A stretch of 64,000 bases of DNA from Flavobacterium sp. Root901 (GTDB lineage Bacteria > Bacteroidota > Bacteroidia > Flavobacteriales > Flavobacteriaceae), in contig NZ_LMJB01000006.1 in assembly GCF_001429765.1 (NCBI RefSeq), positions 514,338-578,337 of the forward strand, in the 5' to 3' direction. Below the pieces are notes generated by a model. That model saw only the letters and a program-made list of their open reading frames with translations, was not told where the DNA came from and searched no databases. The translations under genes were made by a program, and so were the position numbers. Each line of letters starts with the position of its first letter. Position 1 is the stretch's first letter. This document shows, one piece after another, positions 35,677 to 45,681 of this stretch.

Positions 35677-36258
35677 ATGAGTTCTAATTTAATATTAAGG
35701 TTACGTGCGGGAGATGATTCTTGTTTTAAAGAAATATATGATTTATACCATTTTAAAGTTTTTTGTTTTGTGAAAAAATATACGGCACAGCTTGCAGATT
35801 CTGAAGATGTGACACAAAATGTATTTATTCATCTTTGGAAATACCGCACAAAATTAGACCCAAATGTAAGCTTAGAAGCCATTTTGTTTAAAAGTTCCAA
35901 GCAGGAAATCTCAAAATGGTATAAAAAACAAAACCGGATTTTTTCTTTAGAAGATGACCAGTTGATTAAAGAACTGGATACTGTATCGGAACAGGAAGAA
36001 GACATAAGCATGCAGTTAGAAAAAATCGAATACCTTCTTAATAAAATACCTGCCAAAAGAAGAAAAATATTCAGTCTTCATAAATTTGAAGACCGCAGTT
36101 ATAAAGAAATTGCTGCAGAAATGAATATGTCGCCAAGTGCTGTGGCGAACCAAATCTCAAAAACACTTCAATTTTTAAAGAAAAATTCTGTAAAGAACCA
36201 TGAACTTTATTGGTTTGCATTGTTTTTTATAAGTCAGACTGAGCTAATTTACTCATAA
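35677..36258 (+). CDS. FecI-type ECF sigma factor (second locus)
   Basis: 193 residues. Region 2: CFKEIYDLYHFKVFCFVKKY and DSEDVTQNVFIHLWKYRTKL. Region 4: IPAKRRKIFSLHKFEDRSYKEIAAEMNMSPSAVANQISKTLQFL. A short extra C-terminal tail (HELYWFALFFISQTELIYS) is hydrophobic. It precedes a FecR and an STN-bearing TonB receptor, the usual cell-surface-signalling order. The conserved block of the first sigma locus is not found here. Confidence 0.92.
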   Translation: MSSNLILRLRAGDDSCFKEIYDLYHFKVFCFVKKYTAQLADSEDVTQNVFIHLWKYRTKLDPNVSLEAILFKSSKQEISKWYKKQNRIFSLEDDQLIKELDTVSEQEEDISMQLEKIEYLLNKIPAKRRKIFSLHKFEDRSYKEIAAEMNMSPSAVANQISKTLQFLKKNSVKNHELYWFALFFISQTELIYS

Positions 36259-36275
36259 TAAAATTGACGATATGC

Positions 36276-36308
36276 GTTGTAGACCGGATTGAAATCCGGC
36301 CCTATAAT
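36276..36308. repeat. Short intergenic hairpin, REP-like
   Basis: CCGGATT-GAA-ATCCGG hairpin flanked by GTTGTAG and CCCTATAA. It lies directly before the terminator of the sigma gene. I believe similar units recur in flavobacterial spacers, but only one copy is in this window. Confidence 0.45.
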
Positions 36309-36310
36309 AT

Positions 36311-36334
36311 GAACCGAACCTTCGGTTCTTTTTT
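36311..36334 (+). terminator. Rho-independent terminator between sigma and fecR genes
   Basis: GAACCGAA-CC-TTCGGTTC with TTTTTT. It implies that the fecR gene downstream has its own promoter. Confidence 0.8.
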
Positions 36335-36468
36335 ATGCTGCGAAATCTTCTCCTTCATTAAGAAAACGTTAATACTAACGCTGCCCCGTGATATTTAAAA
36401 CATTGAAAATCTAATGTAGTTGAATCGGGGAGATTCGCGCATGTTTTTTCGATTCTAAATACATCTAA

Positions 36469-37317
36469 ATGAAAAACAAGAAATTAAAAGAAGAATGGAA
36501 TGCCATACCCAACAGAGGTATTCTTCCGCATGAAACAGAAGCCAGAATGTGGAATACAATTCGGAAAGCTACAATTCATAAATATAAAATTTTTTATAAC
36601 TGGACAGCTGCAGCATGCGCAGTAATTGTACTTTCAATTGGTGGTTATCATTCTTTTAATCAATTTGTTTCGGTTCAACCAAAAATTACTTCCACCATAA
36701 CTTTCAAAGATGATATTCGACTCATCTCACTTCCCGACGGAACAAGAGTCTGGTTAAATCAAAATACAGAAATTGATTATCCTGAAAAGTTTTCTAAAAA
36801 TGAGCGAAGAATAACCCTGAAAGGAGAAGCATTTTTTGAAGTAAAACGCGATGAGTCACGACCTTTTATTATTACTTCAGGAGCTGTAAAAACAACGGTT
36901 TTGGGAACTTCTTTTAATGTAAAAGCGTATAATGATGCCGATGCTCAAGTGAGCGTAAGAACCGGAAAAGTAAAAGTAGAAACTGCTCAGAATACTGTTT
37001 TTCTGGAAAGAGGCGACAGAGCAGTCTATACTGATAAAACTTCGACAGTAAATAAAGATAAAACTTTAAATTTTGAACCGGAGTGGAAGAGGGTATTGTT
37101 ATACGTTGACGGCTTAACCTTAGAAGAAGTTATTACTACACTCAAACGCGATCATAAGTTTTCGGTGCAATATTCCAACGACGATTTAAAAAAACTTAAA
37201 ATACAAGGTACGCTCGATACGCGTCAGGGTTTTTATGAAACACTGCAGACAATTGCTTTTGCTTTGGAAATTAATATTAGTCCGGTAGGAAACAGCACGT
37301 ACATCATCAGTAAATAA
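36469..37317 (+). CDS. FecR family anti-sigma factor (second locus)
   Basis: 282 residues. A short cytosolic N-terminus, a membrane helix at about 45-62 (WTAAACAVIVLSIGGY), then the FecR domain (LISLPDGTRVWLNQNTEIDYPEKF, RITLKGEAFFEVKRDESRPFII, VLGTSFNVKAY, VRTGKVKVE) and the DUF4974 tail (LTLEEVITTLKRDHKFSVQY). It partners the sigma factor at 35677 and the receptor at 37416. Confidence 0.93.
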   Translation: MKNKKLKEEWNAIPNRGILPHETEARMWNTIRKATIHKYKIFYNWTAAACAVIVLSIGGYHSFNQFVSVQPKITSTITFKDDIRLISLPDGTRVWLNQNTEIDYPEKFSKNERRITLKGEAFFEVKRDESRPFIITSGAVKTTVLGTSFNVKAYNDADAQVSVRTGKVKVETAQNTVFLERGDRAVYTDKTSTVNKDKTLNFEPEWKRVLLYVDGLTLEEVITTLKRDHKFSVQYSNDDLKKLKIQGTLDTRQGFYETLQTIAFALEINISPVGNSTYIISK

Positions 37318-37415
37318 ACAAAAAAAAGCACTAATTAGTTCTTAAAGCTTTTGTTTTAAAAATTAAAATATTTAACCAAAAATATCTCATTAAAAATAAA
37401 TTTAATAAACTAATA

Positions 37416-40400
37416 ATGACCATTATGAACAATGATTTTTCCAGGCAGTATTTTGCTGCCATCTGGATTTTAGTTTTGGGTTTTTTTCTCGGAACAAATA
37501 CAATTTATTCGCAAACAGGAACCGTATCGGTTGATTTTAAAAATTCTTCGCCTCAAAAAATCATTGATAATTTAAAATCGCAAACCCCTTATCAGTTTGT
37601 TTATCAAAAGGATCTTGACCTTAGTCTTCCGCTTGTTACCTTAAAAAAAGACAATGTAACAATCGACGAAGTTTTAAATGATTTGCAAAGCCTTACCAAT
37701 TTAGATTTTAGAAGAACGGATAATAATATTGCAGTTAAAAGAAATGAGGCAGCTAAAAAAAAAAGGAGAGGGAAAATTACTGGAAAGGTAGTTGACAACA
37801 ACGGACTTTCGTTGCCCGGAGCCAATATTAAAGTAATTGAAACAGGTTTTGGAACACAATCAGATATAGATGGTAATTATGTTTTGGAGTTAGAAGCCGG
37901 AGAATACACGATAGAGATAAGTGTAATTTCTTTTCAGACTCAAAAAATCACAAATGTAAAAGTAACGGAAGGAGAAGATACTCCGCTGGTAGTTTCTTTA
38001 CAGGAAGATGCACAATCGCTGAATGAAGTAATTATTGTGCAGAATTATAAACAAGCCACAGCTTCGGTAGAAGGAATGCTGTTGCAGCAAAAAAAGGCCG
38101 CACAATTTTCTGATGGTATTTCGGCAGAACAAATTGCGAGAACACCGGACAGAGATGTGGCAAGCTCCTTAAAACGTATTACAGGAGTTACAACTGTAAA
38201 TGATAAATATGTCGTGGTACGTTCTATGGGCGAAAGATGGAATCAGGCTGTTATGGATGGAATAGCTTTGCCAAGTACAGACGCTTATCAGCAGAATTTT
38301 TCATTTGATATTATTCCAACGGCAATGGTAGAAAGCATTGTCGTAAGCAAATCTGCAACGCCGGATATGTATGCTAATTTTGCCGGAGGATATGTAGAAG
38401 TAAAAACAAAAGATATTCCGAAGGAAAACTTTACCAATTTTTCTATCAGTACTTCATATAACAGCAAAAGTACTTTTAAAGACAGACTGACCAGACAGGA
38501 AGGTGATTATGATTACTGGGGATTTGATGACGGAACGCGAAATTACCCAACGAATCACACCACAATAGATCCGCCAAAAACAGAAGCTGAATCGGGTCCT
38601 TTTATCGAATATTCCAAACAATTTACACAGGATAATTTTAGTACTTATAAAACCTATGGTGCGCCGGGAACTACGCTTCAGTTTGGTTTAGGACGTGCTT
38701 ATAAATTAAAAGACAATAATAAATGGGGATTTGTAGGTTCTTTTATTTTTAAAAATACACAGGAAACTTTAGAAATAGAACACACAGAAAGAGGGAGTTA
38801 CCAAAAGAATTCTTTATTTGTTCCCGAAGATGACAAAACAGCGTATGCTACTTTTACAAAATACGGATTCAGAAACTCCGGAGCCAATTATAATTTTAAT
38901 TCTACGCTTGGCGGAATGTTTAATGCTGCCATTCAGCTTGATAATCATAAAATTACAGTGCGTAATACGGTTATGCATATTTACAATAATCAGCTTACAC
39001 AAATTACGGGATGGGCAGATGGAGCAGTTTCAATTCCGGAAATTATAAACGGGAACAGCCTTCCTGTTACATCAGAATCTAATTATCCTGTTTACACCAC
39101 TTTTATTCAGAATAAGGTTGAAGGAAATCATAAATTCGATAAGCTGGAAGTAAATTGGTATGGCGCTTACGGAAATGTTACAAAAGATACCAAAGATGCA
39201 ACATTCGTAGACATTGGAAGAGTAAAAGTAGGGGATGATATACTGGAAGCTTACAGTGTTAATAACAACAGAGCAAGGTTTCCGTTCAGCAGAAGTTATT
39301 TTACAAATGATGAAGTAGACTACAACTGGGCTGTAAATCTTAAATACACTTTTAATTTTAATGATTCTTTCACCAATGATATTAAAGCGGGTTACTTTGG
39401 AACTTATAAAAAAGCAGCCAATCAGCAGGAATCGGCTAAATTAATTACCGTTGGACAGTCAACAGAAATGGCTACGATTTACGAACCGCTGCCGGAATTT
39501 TTAGACGGATCCAATTATTATTACGGCGGTTTTGGATGGCAGAAATACGGTATTTATGGTAACAGATATGTTGGAGACGTAAAAATACATTCTCCTTATT
39601 TAATGCTTGATGATAAAATTGGACAATATGTAAGACTGGTTTGGGGAGTAAGGGCAGAAAGCTACAAATACACTCAAATAGAAAGTCAGTCAGAAACCCC
39701 GGATGGTTTCTCAAACGTACAGGGAGACGATAAACTTTGGCAGTTTCTTCCATCGGCGAGTTTAATTATAAGTCCAACGAATAAAATGAATGTAAGACTG
39801 GGATACAATAAATCTGTGCTGCGTCCTCAGTTTGCAGAGCGTTTAAGTATTCCGTATTACGATCCGCTTCGTGCTGCTAAAATTTATAACTATACCGACG
39901 GATTGGTTTCGAGTGTTGCCAATAATTATGATGTTAAATTTGAATGGTATCCTTCTGGCGGTGAAATTTTATCTTTTGGAATTTACCACAAAGACATTGA
40001 CAATCCAATTGAGTCTGTTGGATTTTTAAATCCTTCCGGTGTAAGAGATATTTATAATGTTAATTCGAGCAAAGCCAAACTTTGGGGAGTTGAATTAGAA
40101 TTTTATAAAAGCCTTTCTTTTTTAGGTGAAGGCGATCTTTTAAAACATTTGTTTGTTTATGGAAATGCATCTGTAAATGATACAAAAGTTACTTCGTATG
40201 TAAATCTTGACGGAACAGGCGGACTTTATGAAGCAAACAGACCGCTTTACGGACAATCTCCTTATACCTACAACCTTGGTATGGATTATATAGGCGAGCG
40301 TTTTGGATTCAGTCTTAGACATAATGCCATTGGAGATCAGTATATTTTAGTAGGTTTTGATTATTCTGCAGAAGAAATCCGAATGCCGTATGCCCAGACA

Positions 40401-40667
40401 GATGCACAATTGAGTTACAAATTTTTTAAAGAAAAAGATTTGCAGTTAAAATTCAGTATTAAAAACATGTTTGATGCCGGAGTGCAGACTTATAACAACA
40501 CAAACAGTTACAGTAAAATTGAAGATGTTCCGGTTGGATCGAACCCAAGGTCGAGATACAGCCTTGGAGCAAACGCAACCAATAAATACGATCCGGATAT
40601 TGATCAGGTGGTATTCAAATCCTGGATAGGACGAACGATCAGTCTTTCTCTAAATTATGATTTTTAA
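37416..40667 (+). CDS. TonB-dependent receptor with STN and carboxypeptidase-like domains
   Basis: 1083 residues. Signal peptide to about residue 33 (TIYSQ), STN domain (about 40-110, VDFKNSSPQKIIDNLKSQTPYQFVY), a carboxypeptidase-like domain (about 120-205) and a plug with SLKRITGVTTVNDKYVVVRSMGERWNQAVMDGIALPS and DIIPTAMVESIVVSKSATPDMYANFAGGYVEVKTKD. The barrel ends SLNYDF. The plug is not of the SusC type and no SusD follows. Its partner may instead be the beta-helix lipoprotein at 41184. The substrate is unknown. A start at the internal Met four codons in is possible. Confidence 0.92.
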   Translation: MTIMNNDFSRQYFAAIWILVLGFFLGTNTIYSQTGTVSVDFKNSSPQKIIDNLKSQTPYQFVYQKDLDLSLPLVTLKKDNVTIDEVLNDLQSLTNLDFRRTDNNIAVKRNEAAKKKRRGKITGKVVDNNGLSLPGANIKVIETGFGTQSDIDGNYVLELEAGEYTIEISVISFQTQKITNVKVTEGEDTPLVVSLQEDAQSLNEVIIVQNYKQATASVEGMLLQQKKAAQFSDGISAEQIARTPDRDVASSLKRITGVTTVNDKYVVVRSMGERWNQAVMDGIALPSTDAYQQNFSFDIIPTAMVESIVVSKSATPDMYANFAGGYVEVKTKDIPKENFTNFSISTSYNSKSTFKDRLTRQEGDYDYWGFDDGTRNYPTNHTTIDPPKTEAESGPFIEYSKQFTQDNFSTYKTYGAPGTTLQFGLGRAYKLKDNNKWGFVGSFIFKNTQETLEIEHTERGSYQKNSLFVPEDDKTAYATFTKYGFRNSGANYNFNSTLGGMFNAAIQLDNHKITVRNTVMHIYNNQLTQITGWADGAVSIPEIINGNSLPVTSESNYPVYTTFIQNKVEGNHKFDKLEVNWYGAYGNVTKDTKDATFVDIGRVKVGDDILEAYSVNNNRARFPFSRSYFTNDEVDYNWAVNLKYTFNFNDSFTNDIKAGYFGTYKKAANQQESAKLITVGQSTEMATIYEPLPEFLDGSNYYYGGFGWQKYGIYGNRYVGDVKIHSPYLMLDDKIGQYVRLVWGVRAESYKYTQIESQSETPDGFSNVQGDDKLWQFLPSASLIISPTNKMNVRLGYNKSVLRPQFAERLSIPYYDPLRAAKIYNYTDGLVSSVANNYDVKFEWYPSGGEILSFGIYHKDIDNPIESVGFLNPSGVRDIYNVNSSKAKLWGVELEFYKSLSFLGEGDLLKHLFVYGNASVNDTKVTSYVNLDGTGGLYEANRPLYGQSPYTYNLGMDYIGERFGFSLRHNAIGDQYILVGFDYSAEEIRMPYAQTDAQLSYKFFKEKDLQLKFSIKNMFDAGVQTYNNTNSYSKIEDVPVGSNPRSRYSLGANATNKYDPDIDQVVFKSWIGRTISLSLNYDF

Positions 40668-40808
40668 TATTAGCCAGAGTTAATAATAAATTCATAATCA
40701 TAAGTATTTTCCTGCTGAATATTAAGAAAAAGTTAACAATAAAAAAGACCTGTGATATTTTGACTTTTTGAAAGCTAATACTGATAATAAAACTAGTTGG
40801 TTAAAAAT

Positions 40809-40836
40809 AGAAACTCTTTTTGCTGAGAGTTTTTAA
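40809..40836 (+). terminator. Hairpin after the TonB receptor gene
   Basis: AAACTCT / AGAGTTT stem with an 8-base loop and five T residues. Confidence 0.6.
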
Positions 40837-40839
40837 ATG

Positions 40840-41183
40840 TTCTTTGAAAATTTAAACCCATAAAGAATAAAAAACTGCAGATATACGGAATCTTCGATTT
40901 AAGCCAAAAAATAAAAAAATAACGGCATTAGGTTTATCATATCCAAAGACATTTATCTTTTTGTGTATTGAAATTTTAAAGAAATTGAAACTGATCCTTT
41001 CGCTGAAATGAAAAAAATCCTAATAGTGAAAGATGGAAGTTAGGTAACTCCCCCCGGACGGTAAAACGGATAGTTTGCAAAAACAAATTTACCAAAAACG
41101 AGAAAGACCTAAGGAAAGAAATTTTGCTGCTCTCTCCAAAGGCCTAGTTTAATAGCGGCAAATATAGCAATAATTAAATTATT
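40840..41183 (+). promoter_or_regulatory. Long, possibly structured leader of the beta-helix lipoprotein gene
   Basis: About 340 gene-free bases. Within 41035-41160 are GGAAGTTA-GG-TAACTCC (one bulge), GGTAAA (41060) pairing with TTTACC (41088), and GACCTAAGGA facing the AAAGGCC near 41139. Base composition here is richer in G and C than in the flanks. It matches no riboswitch I know. Confidence 0.4.
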
Positions 41184-42500
41184 ATGAAAAAATTTTTTAT
41201 GTTCGCAATTGTAGCTCTACTTGTGAGTTCTTGCCAAAATGATGATTCTTCTGCTGATTCTTCTTTTTCTATTAAAGCTGCTGGGGCTGACTACAGCGGA
41301 TATCCTGCAACAGTACAAACTGTAAGTGGTGATATCACAACAAACACAACGTGGACAAGTAACAAAGTTTGGGAAATTAACGGAGTTGTACGTGTAAAAT
41401 CGGGAGCTACATTAACAATCGAAGCCGGAACTTACATTAAAGCAAAACCTCTTGCTGCAGGTGTTGCTACAGGAGTTCTTGTAATTACAAAAACAGGGAA
41501 AATTAATGCACAAGGAACTGTAAACGCTCCAATTATCTTTACAAGTTACAACTTGTTAGATGGAAATGCTTCTACAAAAGCAACTCCGGGAGATTTTGGC
41601 GGAGTTGTAGTTTTAGGTGACGATCAGGTAAATAACGGATCTGTTACTAACGTAATAGAAGGATTAGGAGACCAGCCAACTGTTTCTGATTTTTACTATG
41701 GTGGTTCTAACGCTTCTCACAATGCAGGTACAATTTCTTATGTTCGTATCGAATTCGCAGGTAGAATCTTAGATGCTGCAACTGGAGTAGAGATCAACGG
41801 TTTAACTTTTGGTGGAGTTGGGGCTCTTACTACAGTTAATCACGTTCAGGTTTCTTACGGAAGAGATGATTCATTCGAATTTTTCGGAGGAAGAGTAAAT
41901 GCTACTCACTTAGTTTCTTTCGCACCAGACGATGATAACTTTGATTTTGATTTAGGATACACAGGATCAATAACAAAAGCTATTGCACTTGCTGACATTA
42001 ATTCTACTCACAGTACAAGTGGTACAGCACCAAACTTAAGCCCTGATTCAAACGGAATTGAGTTAGATAACAACGCTGGAGGTACTAGTACAACTCTTAT
42101 TACACGTCCTGTTGTTTCTCAATTATCTATCATTGGTATTAGCACTCCTACAGGAGCTAACTCTTATGAAAACGGAATCCACGTACGCAGATTAGGACAA
42201 ATCGCTCTTACAGATGCTACTGTAACAGGATATAACAAAGGTATTTTCTGGGAAACTCCATCATTACCATCAGCATCTTCATGGTCAGGATTATCTATTC
42301 ACGGATATGCAAATCCAGTATTGCCAACAGGAACATCTTTAGGTTTAGGAAATGCTACATCTACAGTAAACCCTGGAACAAAATGGTCTTTAACTCAGCC
42401 ATTCTTTAATGATGCTGCATTAGACTTTACAGGTGCTACGGGTGCATTCAAAACAGAAGCACTTTGGACAAACACATGGACTAAGTTTACAAATTTCTAA
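41184..42500 (+). CDS. Surface lipoprotein with parallel beta-helix repeats, unknown substrate
   Basis: 438 residues with an SPII signal (VSSCQNDD, Cys17). The rest is Gly/Asn/Thr-rich beta-helix-like: TNTTWTSNKVWEINGVVRVKSG, LTIEAGTYIKAKP, and then a region with DDSFEFFGGRVNATHL and DDDNFDFDLGY acidic loops that could bind calcium. It has only two Met, both in the signal peptide. Codon use leans to C-ending codons (AAC, TTC), as in highly expressed genes and unlike its neighbours. This makes it likely the most abundant protein of the locus. Related proteins occur beside TonB receptors in flavobacteria; function not known. Confidence 0.82.
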   Translation: MKKFFMFAIVALLVSSCQNDDSSADSSFSIKAAGADYSGYPATVQTVSGDITTNTTWTSNKVWEINGVVRVKSGATLTIEAGTYIKAKPLAAGVATGVLVITKTGKINAQGTVNAPIIFTSYNLLDGNASTKATPGDFGGVVVLGDDQVNNGSVTNVIEGLGDQPTVSDFYYGGSNASHNAGTISYVRIEFAGRILDAATGVEINGLTFGGVGALTTVNHVQVSYGRDDSFEFFGGRVNATHLVSFAPDDDNFDFDLGYTGSITKAIALADINSTHSTSGTAPNLSPDSNGIELDNNAGGTSTTLITRPVVSQLSIIGISTPTGANSYENGIHVRRLGQIALTDATVTGYNKGIFWETPSLPSASSWSGLSIHGYANPVLPTGTSLGLGNATSTVNPGTKWSLTQPFFNDAALDFTGATGAFKTEALWTNTWTKFTNF

Positions 42501-42526
42501 TTGTCAGGTTAAGAATATTTAATTCA

Positions 42527-42556
42527 GCATGGGCAGCATTTCTGCCCATGCTTTTT
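42527..42556 (+). terminator. Strong terminator after the beta-helix lipoprotein gene
   Basis: A 10-bp stem GCATGGGCAG-CATTT-CTGCCCATGC followed by TTTTT. The T9SS gene starts 12 bases later, so downstream expression must come from read-through or from a promoter inside this short gap. Confidence 0.9.
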
Positions 42557-42567
42557 ACAAATAAAAT

Positions 42568-43416
42568 ATGAAAAAAATTATACTATTATTTATAGTACTC
42601 ATGATTACTACTGCTTCATCTGCCCAGTTTACTATTTGGGAAGATGATTTTGAGGATGGTGACGTTTCAGACTGGACTTTGCTGGATAAAGATGGCAACA
42701 GCAGTAACTGGAAAGCCGGAAAAAATATTCAGCTTGACCCCAATACCGGTGCTATTATTGGTGGAAATATCAATATACTGGGAACTTACAATATTGATCT
42801 CAACTCGGGAGCACCGCTTGAAACAACAGAACAAAACTGGGCTTTTACAGCTCCAATAGATTTGTCATATTATGACGGAAAAATCGAATTGAATATTACA
42901 GCACAAACCGCCATTTATGACGGAACAAGAAACCTTTTAGTTTACGGATCGACTTCGCCAGATCCTGCATCGGCAGTACTTTTAGGAACCATTAATCTGG
43001 TTAGGGAAACTATGCTGGATGCAGAATTTAAAGATTATACGGTAGATATCACATCTTTAGTGGGAAATCAGACCGTTTATATTTCATTATTAACAGAAAA
43101 TACCAGTTTTGTCGGATACGAAGTAGACAAAATATGGATTACTGCCGAAGCTTTATTAGGAGTAGATGATTTTGAAAAAAACAATTCTGTAAGATTAAAA
43201 CAAAATCCCGTTGCCCAAAATTTAGAATTAGAAATAAACGATCAGTTTTTAAACGATAATTTTTCAATGAAAATTTATAATTCGGGCGGAATTTTAGTCA
43301 AAGATAATTTAGATATAAAGCAAAACACCGAAGTAGGTAATCTGTCTCAGGGAATCTATTTTCTTATCGTATCGAATGATACCTTTTCTAAAAAAATAAA
43401 ATTTATTAAAAAATAA
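42568..43416 (+). CDS. Secreted T9SS protein with a choice-of-anchor/cleaved-adhesin-like beta domain
   Basis: 282 residues. Signal peptide 1-19 (SSAQ), a jelly-roll domain (about 22-195) beginning WEDDFEDGDVSDWTLLDKDG with the WEDDFE/NWAF pattern of choice-of-anchor J or cleaved-adhesin domains, then a type A T9SS C-terminal domain (about 205-282, LKQNPVAQNLELEI, GIYFLIVSNDTFSKKIKFIKK). It should be exported through the T9SS and held on the cell surface. Its role in the locus, probably binding, is inferred. Confidence 0.83.
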   Translation: MKKIILLFIVLMITTASSAQFTIWEDDFEDGDVSDWTLLDKDGNSSNWKAGKNIQLDPNTGAIIGGNINILGTYNIDLNSGAPLETTEQNWAFTAPIDLSYYDGKIELNITAQTAIYDGTRNLLVYGSTSPDPASAVLLGTINLVRETMLDAEFKDYTVDITSLVGNQTVYISLLTENTSFVGYEVDKIWITAEALLGVDDFEKNNSVRLKQNPVAQNLELEINDQFLNDNFSMKIYNSGGILVKDNLDIKQNTEVGNLSQGIYFLIVSNDTFSKKIKFIKK

Positions 43417-43472
43417 ATAAAGTAATTATTGCCGAAATGAAATTCGAAATAATTATAAAGACAAACTTTAAT

Positions 43473-44246
43473 ATGAAAACTAAGATTGCAAAAATACTTT
43501 TATTTTCAATTGTACTTGCCTTTTGTCAGGCCTGCGTAAATGACGAAATGATTCCTTACTATGAGAAACAGCAGCCTGGAAAAGTTGTTATAAGGGCTTA
43601 TAATGCACAAAAAGATTCTATCCAGATTGCCGTAGACGGAAAAATACTGAAAGAAGGAAAAGTTGATGCTTACATAAAAAAAATTTCCAAAGAGCACGAA
43701 TTTGTATTTTACGGAGATAAAGACAAAGTGGTTGAAATTACAAACAAAGCAACGAAACAACTTATTTATTCGTATAAACTAAATACCGCGAAACCTGTTG
43801 ACACGATCTCATTTTATACAAAAGAAGAGATATGGGTTGAAAATGTTTTGAAAACAAAACCGGGTAAAATAACACAAACAGGGTTTGCCGGATTTAAGTT
43901 TATATTTCCAACTTTAAATAAATATTCTGCAAGCGGTTACACCGGAAAACTGGACGGAATAATGCGTAAAGTAAACGGAGAAGTGGTGGGAACAGTAAAA
44001 AATATTGGTAAAGATTCTTATAGCGATTTTATAGAATTTCCGGCGAGCCTGCCTCCAATTATTAGAATGGAACTTGTAAAACATAACACTACTGAATCTT
44101 ATATTTCAGGTAAACAGGTAATTACAGTAATGCTGATGACCTCAAACAAATCGAGATTAATTGTGCTCGATGAAAGAAAAGATGCCAATGGAAAATTTTC
44201 AAACGTTGATGCCAGCTTGAATTTAGCAGATTATTTCGACTTTTAA
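43473..44246 (+). CDS. Lipoprotein of unknown function
   Basis: 257 residues from the ATG at 43473; an upstream ATG at 43437 would add 12 residues ahead of the signal peptide. The SPII-like signal is LAFCQACVND with Cys21 as the likely lipid site (an unusual -3 Cys). The mature part is beta-rich: KVVIRAYNAQKDSIQIAVDGKILKEG at the N-terminus resembles a small Ig-like domain, and the C-terminal half has LPPIIRMELVKHN. No family recognised. It lies between the T9SS protein and the S41 protease with 58 bases to the latter. Confidence 0.75.
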   Translation: MKTKIAKILLFSIVLAFCQACVNDEMIPYYEKQQPGKVVIRAYNAQKDSIQIAVDGKILKEGKVDAYIKKISKEHEFVFYGDKDKVVEITNKATKQLIYSYKLNTAKPVDTISFYTKEEIWVENVLKTKPGKITQTGFAGFKFIFPTLNKYSASGYTGKLDGIMRKVNGEVVGTVKNIGKDSYSDFIEFPASLPPIIRMELVKHNTTESYISGKQVITVMLMTSNKSRLIVLDERKDANGKFSNVDASLNLADYFDF

Positions 44247-44304
44247 ATTCAGAAAACATTTTGTCACAGCTTTGTATTAAGTACATCAATCTAAAAAGAG
44301 TATA

Positions 44305-45654
44305 ATGAAATATCATTTACAGGCCAGGCTGTTCTCATTTTTATTTTTTGCGTTATTGCTTATCTCATGTGAGAATGAGGAGCCGGTACTATATGATGAA
44401 AATTCAAATGAGTATGTAAACGATTGGATGTACCAGCAGATGAAAAGGTATTATTTGTGGAATAACTCCATAAATAATCAGGGCAGTTTATCCTTGAATC
44501 CAAAAGAATATTTCAGCACATTATTAAAGTCTGATGATATTTATTCGTTCGCACTGCATCCCGAACTGCCTGAAACTGCCCCGCAAAGTCTCCGGCGAAA
44601 ATTTGGATTTGATATGTCTTTTATTGAATTTGAAGGCCAGTATTATGGTGTAATTTTATATGTGCTGGAAGATTCTCCCGCAAAAAGAAGCGGCCTGCAG
44701 AGAGGACAATTTATAACTCAGGTGAATGGCCAGAAATTGAAATCTGAAAATTTTGATGCTTTATATAATAAAATGATTGCAGCAAATCAGCTGGATTTAA
44801 ATGTGATTTTATATACTCAAACAGGTTTTTCAGATCCAAAAACAATTTCTGTATCACAAGGATTTACTTTTTCGCAGCCCATTGTATATAAGGTAATTGA
44901 AGAGAAAAACACTAAAATAGGATATGTTGAAATCCCGCATTTTGATGTTGGGCAGGCACAGGAATATTTGCAGGTTTTTCGGGAATTAAAAGCTGAATCC
45001 ATAACCCAGCTCGTTTTAGATTTAAGATACAATGGAGGAGGAGATGTATCGTCTGCAGCAGCTTTAAGTATAATTCTGGCTCCGAATATTAAAGCAGCTG
45101 ATATTTTTATAAAATTTGAAGGAAATGCGAATGGAGGAAATGTTGAACAGTCTTTTTCAGAAGCATTAAAAAGTAATGAATCTGCAGTAAATTTTGAAGT
45201 TTTGCGAACTGCTCATCCATCCATTAATAAAGTTTATATTTTATGCGGAAAGCGCACCGCATCGGCCTCAGAACTTATTATCAACAATTTAAAGCCTTAT
45301 ATGGAAGTGATTACGATTGGCGAAAAAACATTTGGTAAAGATGTAGCAGGATTTCCCATAGAAGATGACCGCATTCCGTCAAAAAGAGGCTGGATATTAT
45401 ATCCTGCAATTTATAAATTATTTAATGCCAGACATGAAGGAAATTATTCTAAAGGAATAGAGCCGGAAATAAATATAAACGAATTGCAGCAGCCCGAAAT
45501 ATTTAATTTGGGTAACAGTTCTGAAATTTTATTAAGCAAAGCATTAAATAACATATCCGGAAATACAAATAAAACAAAGGCAGCGTCATTGAGAATATTG
45601 CCATCAGCCGCAGTGAGCAGTGATATTGATCCGCTTTTGCAGGTTAAACCATAA
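44305..45654 (+). CDS. S41 family (C-terminal processing type) peptidase lipoprotein with PDZ domain
   Basis: 449 residues. SPII signal ending LLLISCENEE (Cys22). An N-terminal helical cap (about 35-100), a PDZ domain (about 115-170, YVLEDSPAKRSGLQRGQFITQVNG), and an S41 core with Ser320 in RTASASEL and Lys345 in EKTFGKDV. The spacing of 25 matches the Ser-Lys dyad of Prc/CtpA. The LDLRYNGGGDV motif is also typical. It lies at the cell envelope and could process substrates or proteins of this receptor locus. The C-terminus after about residue 415 is variable and not family-specific. Confidence 0.88.
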   Translation: MKYHLQARLFSFLFFALLLISCENEEPVLYDENSNEYVNDWMYQQMKRYYLWNNSINNQGSLSLNPKEYFSTLLKSDDIYSFALHPELPETAPQSLRRKFGFDMSFIEFEGQYYGVILYVLEDSPAKRSGLQRGQFITQVNGQKLKSENFDALYNKMIAANQLDLNVILYTQTGFSDPKTISVSQGFTFSQPIVYKVIEEKNTKIGYVEIPHFDVGQAQEYLQVFRELKAESITQLVLDLRYNGGGDVSSAAALSIILAPNIKAADIFIKFEGNANGGNVEQSFSEALKSNESAVNFEVLRTAHPSINKVYILCGKRTASASELIINNLKPYMEVITIGEKTFGKDVAGFPIEDDRIPSKRGWILYPAIYKLFNARHEGNYSKGIEPEININELQQPEIFNLGNSSEILLSKALNNISGNTNKTKAASLRILPSAAVSSDIDPLLQVKP

Positions 45655-45681
45655 AATTATTAAATACTTTGACCGTTTCAT

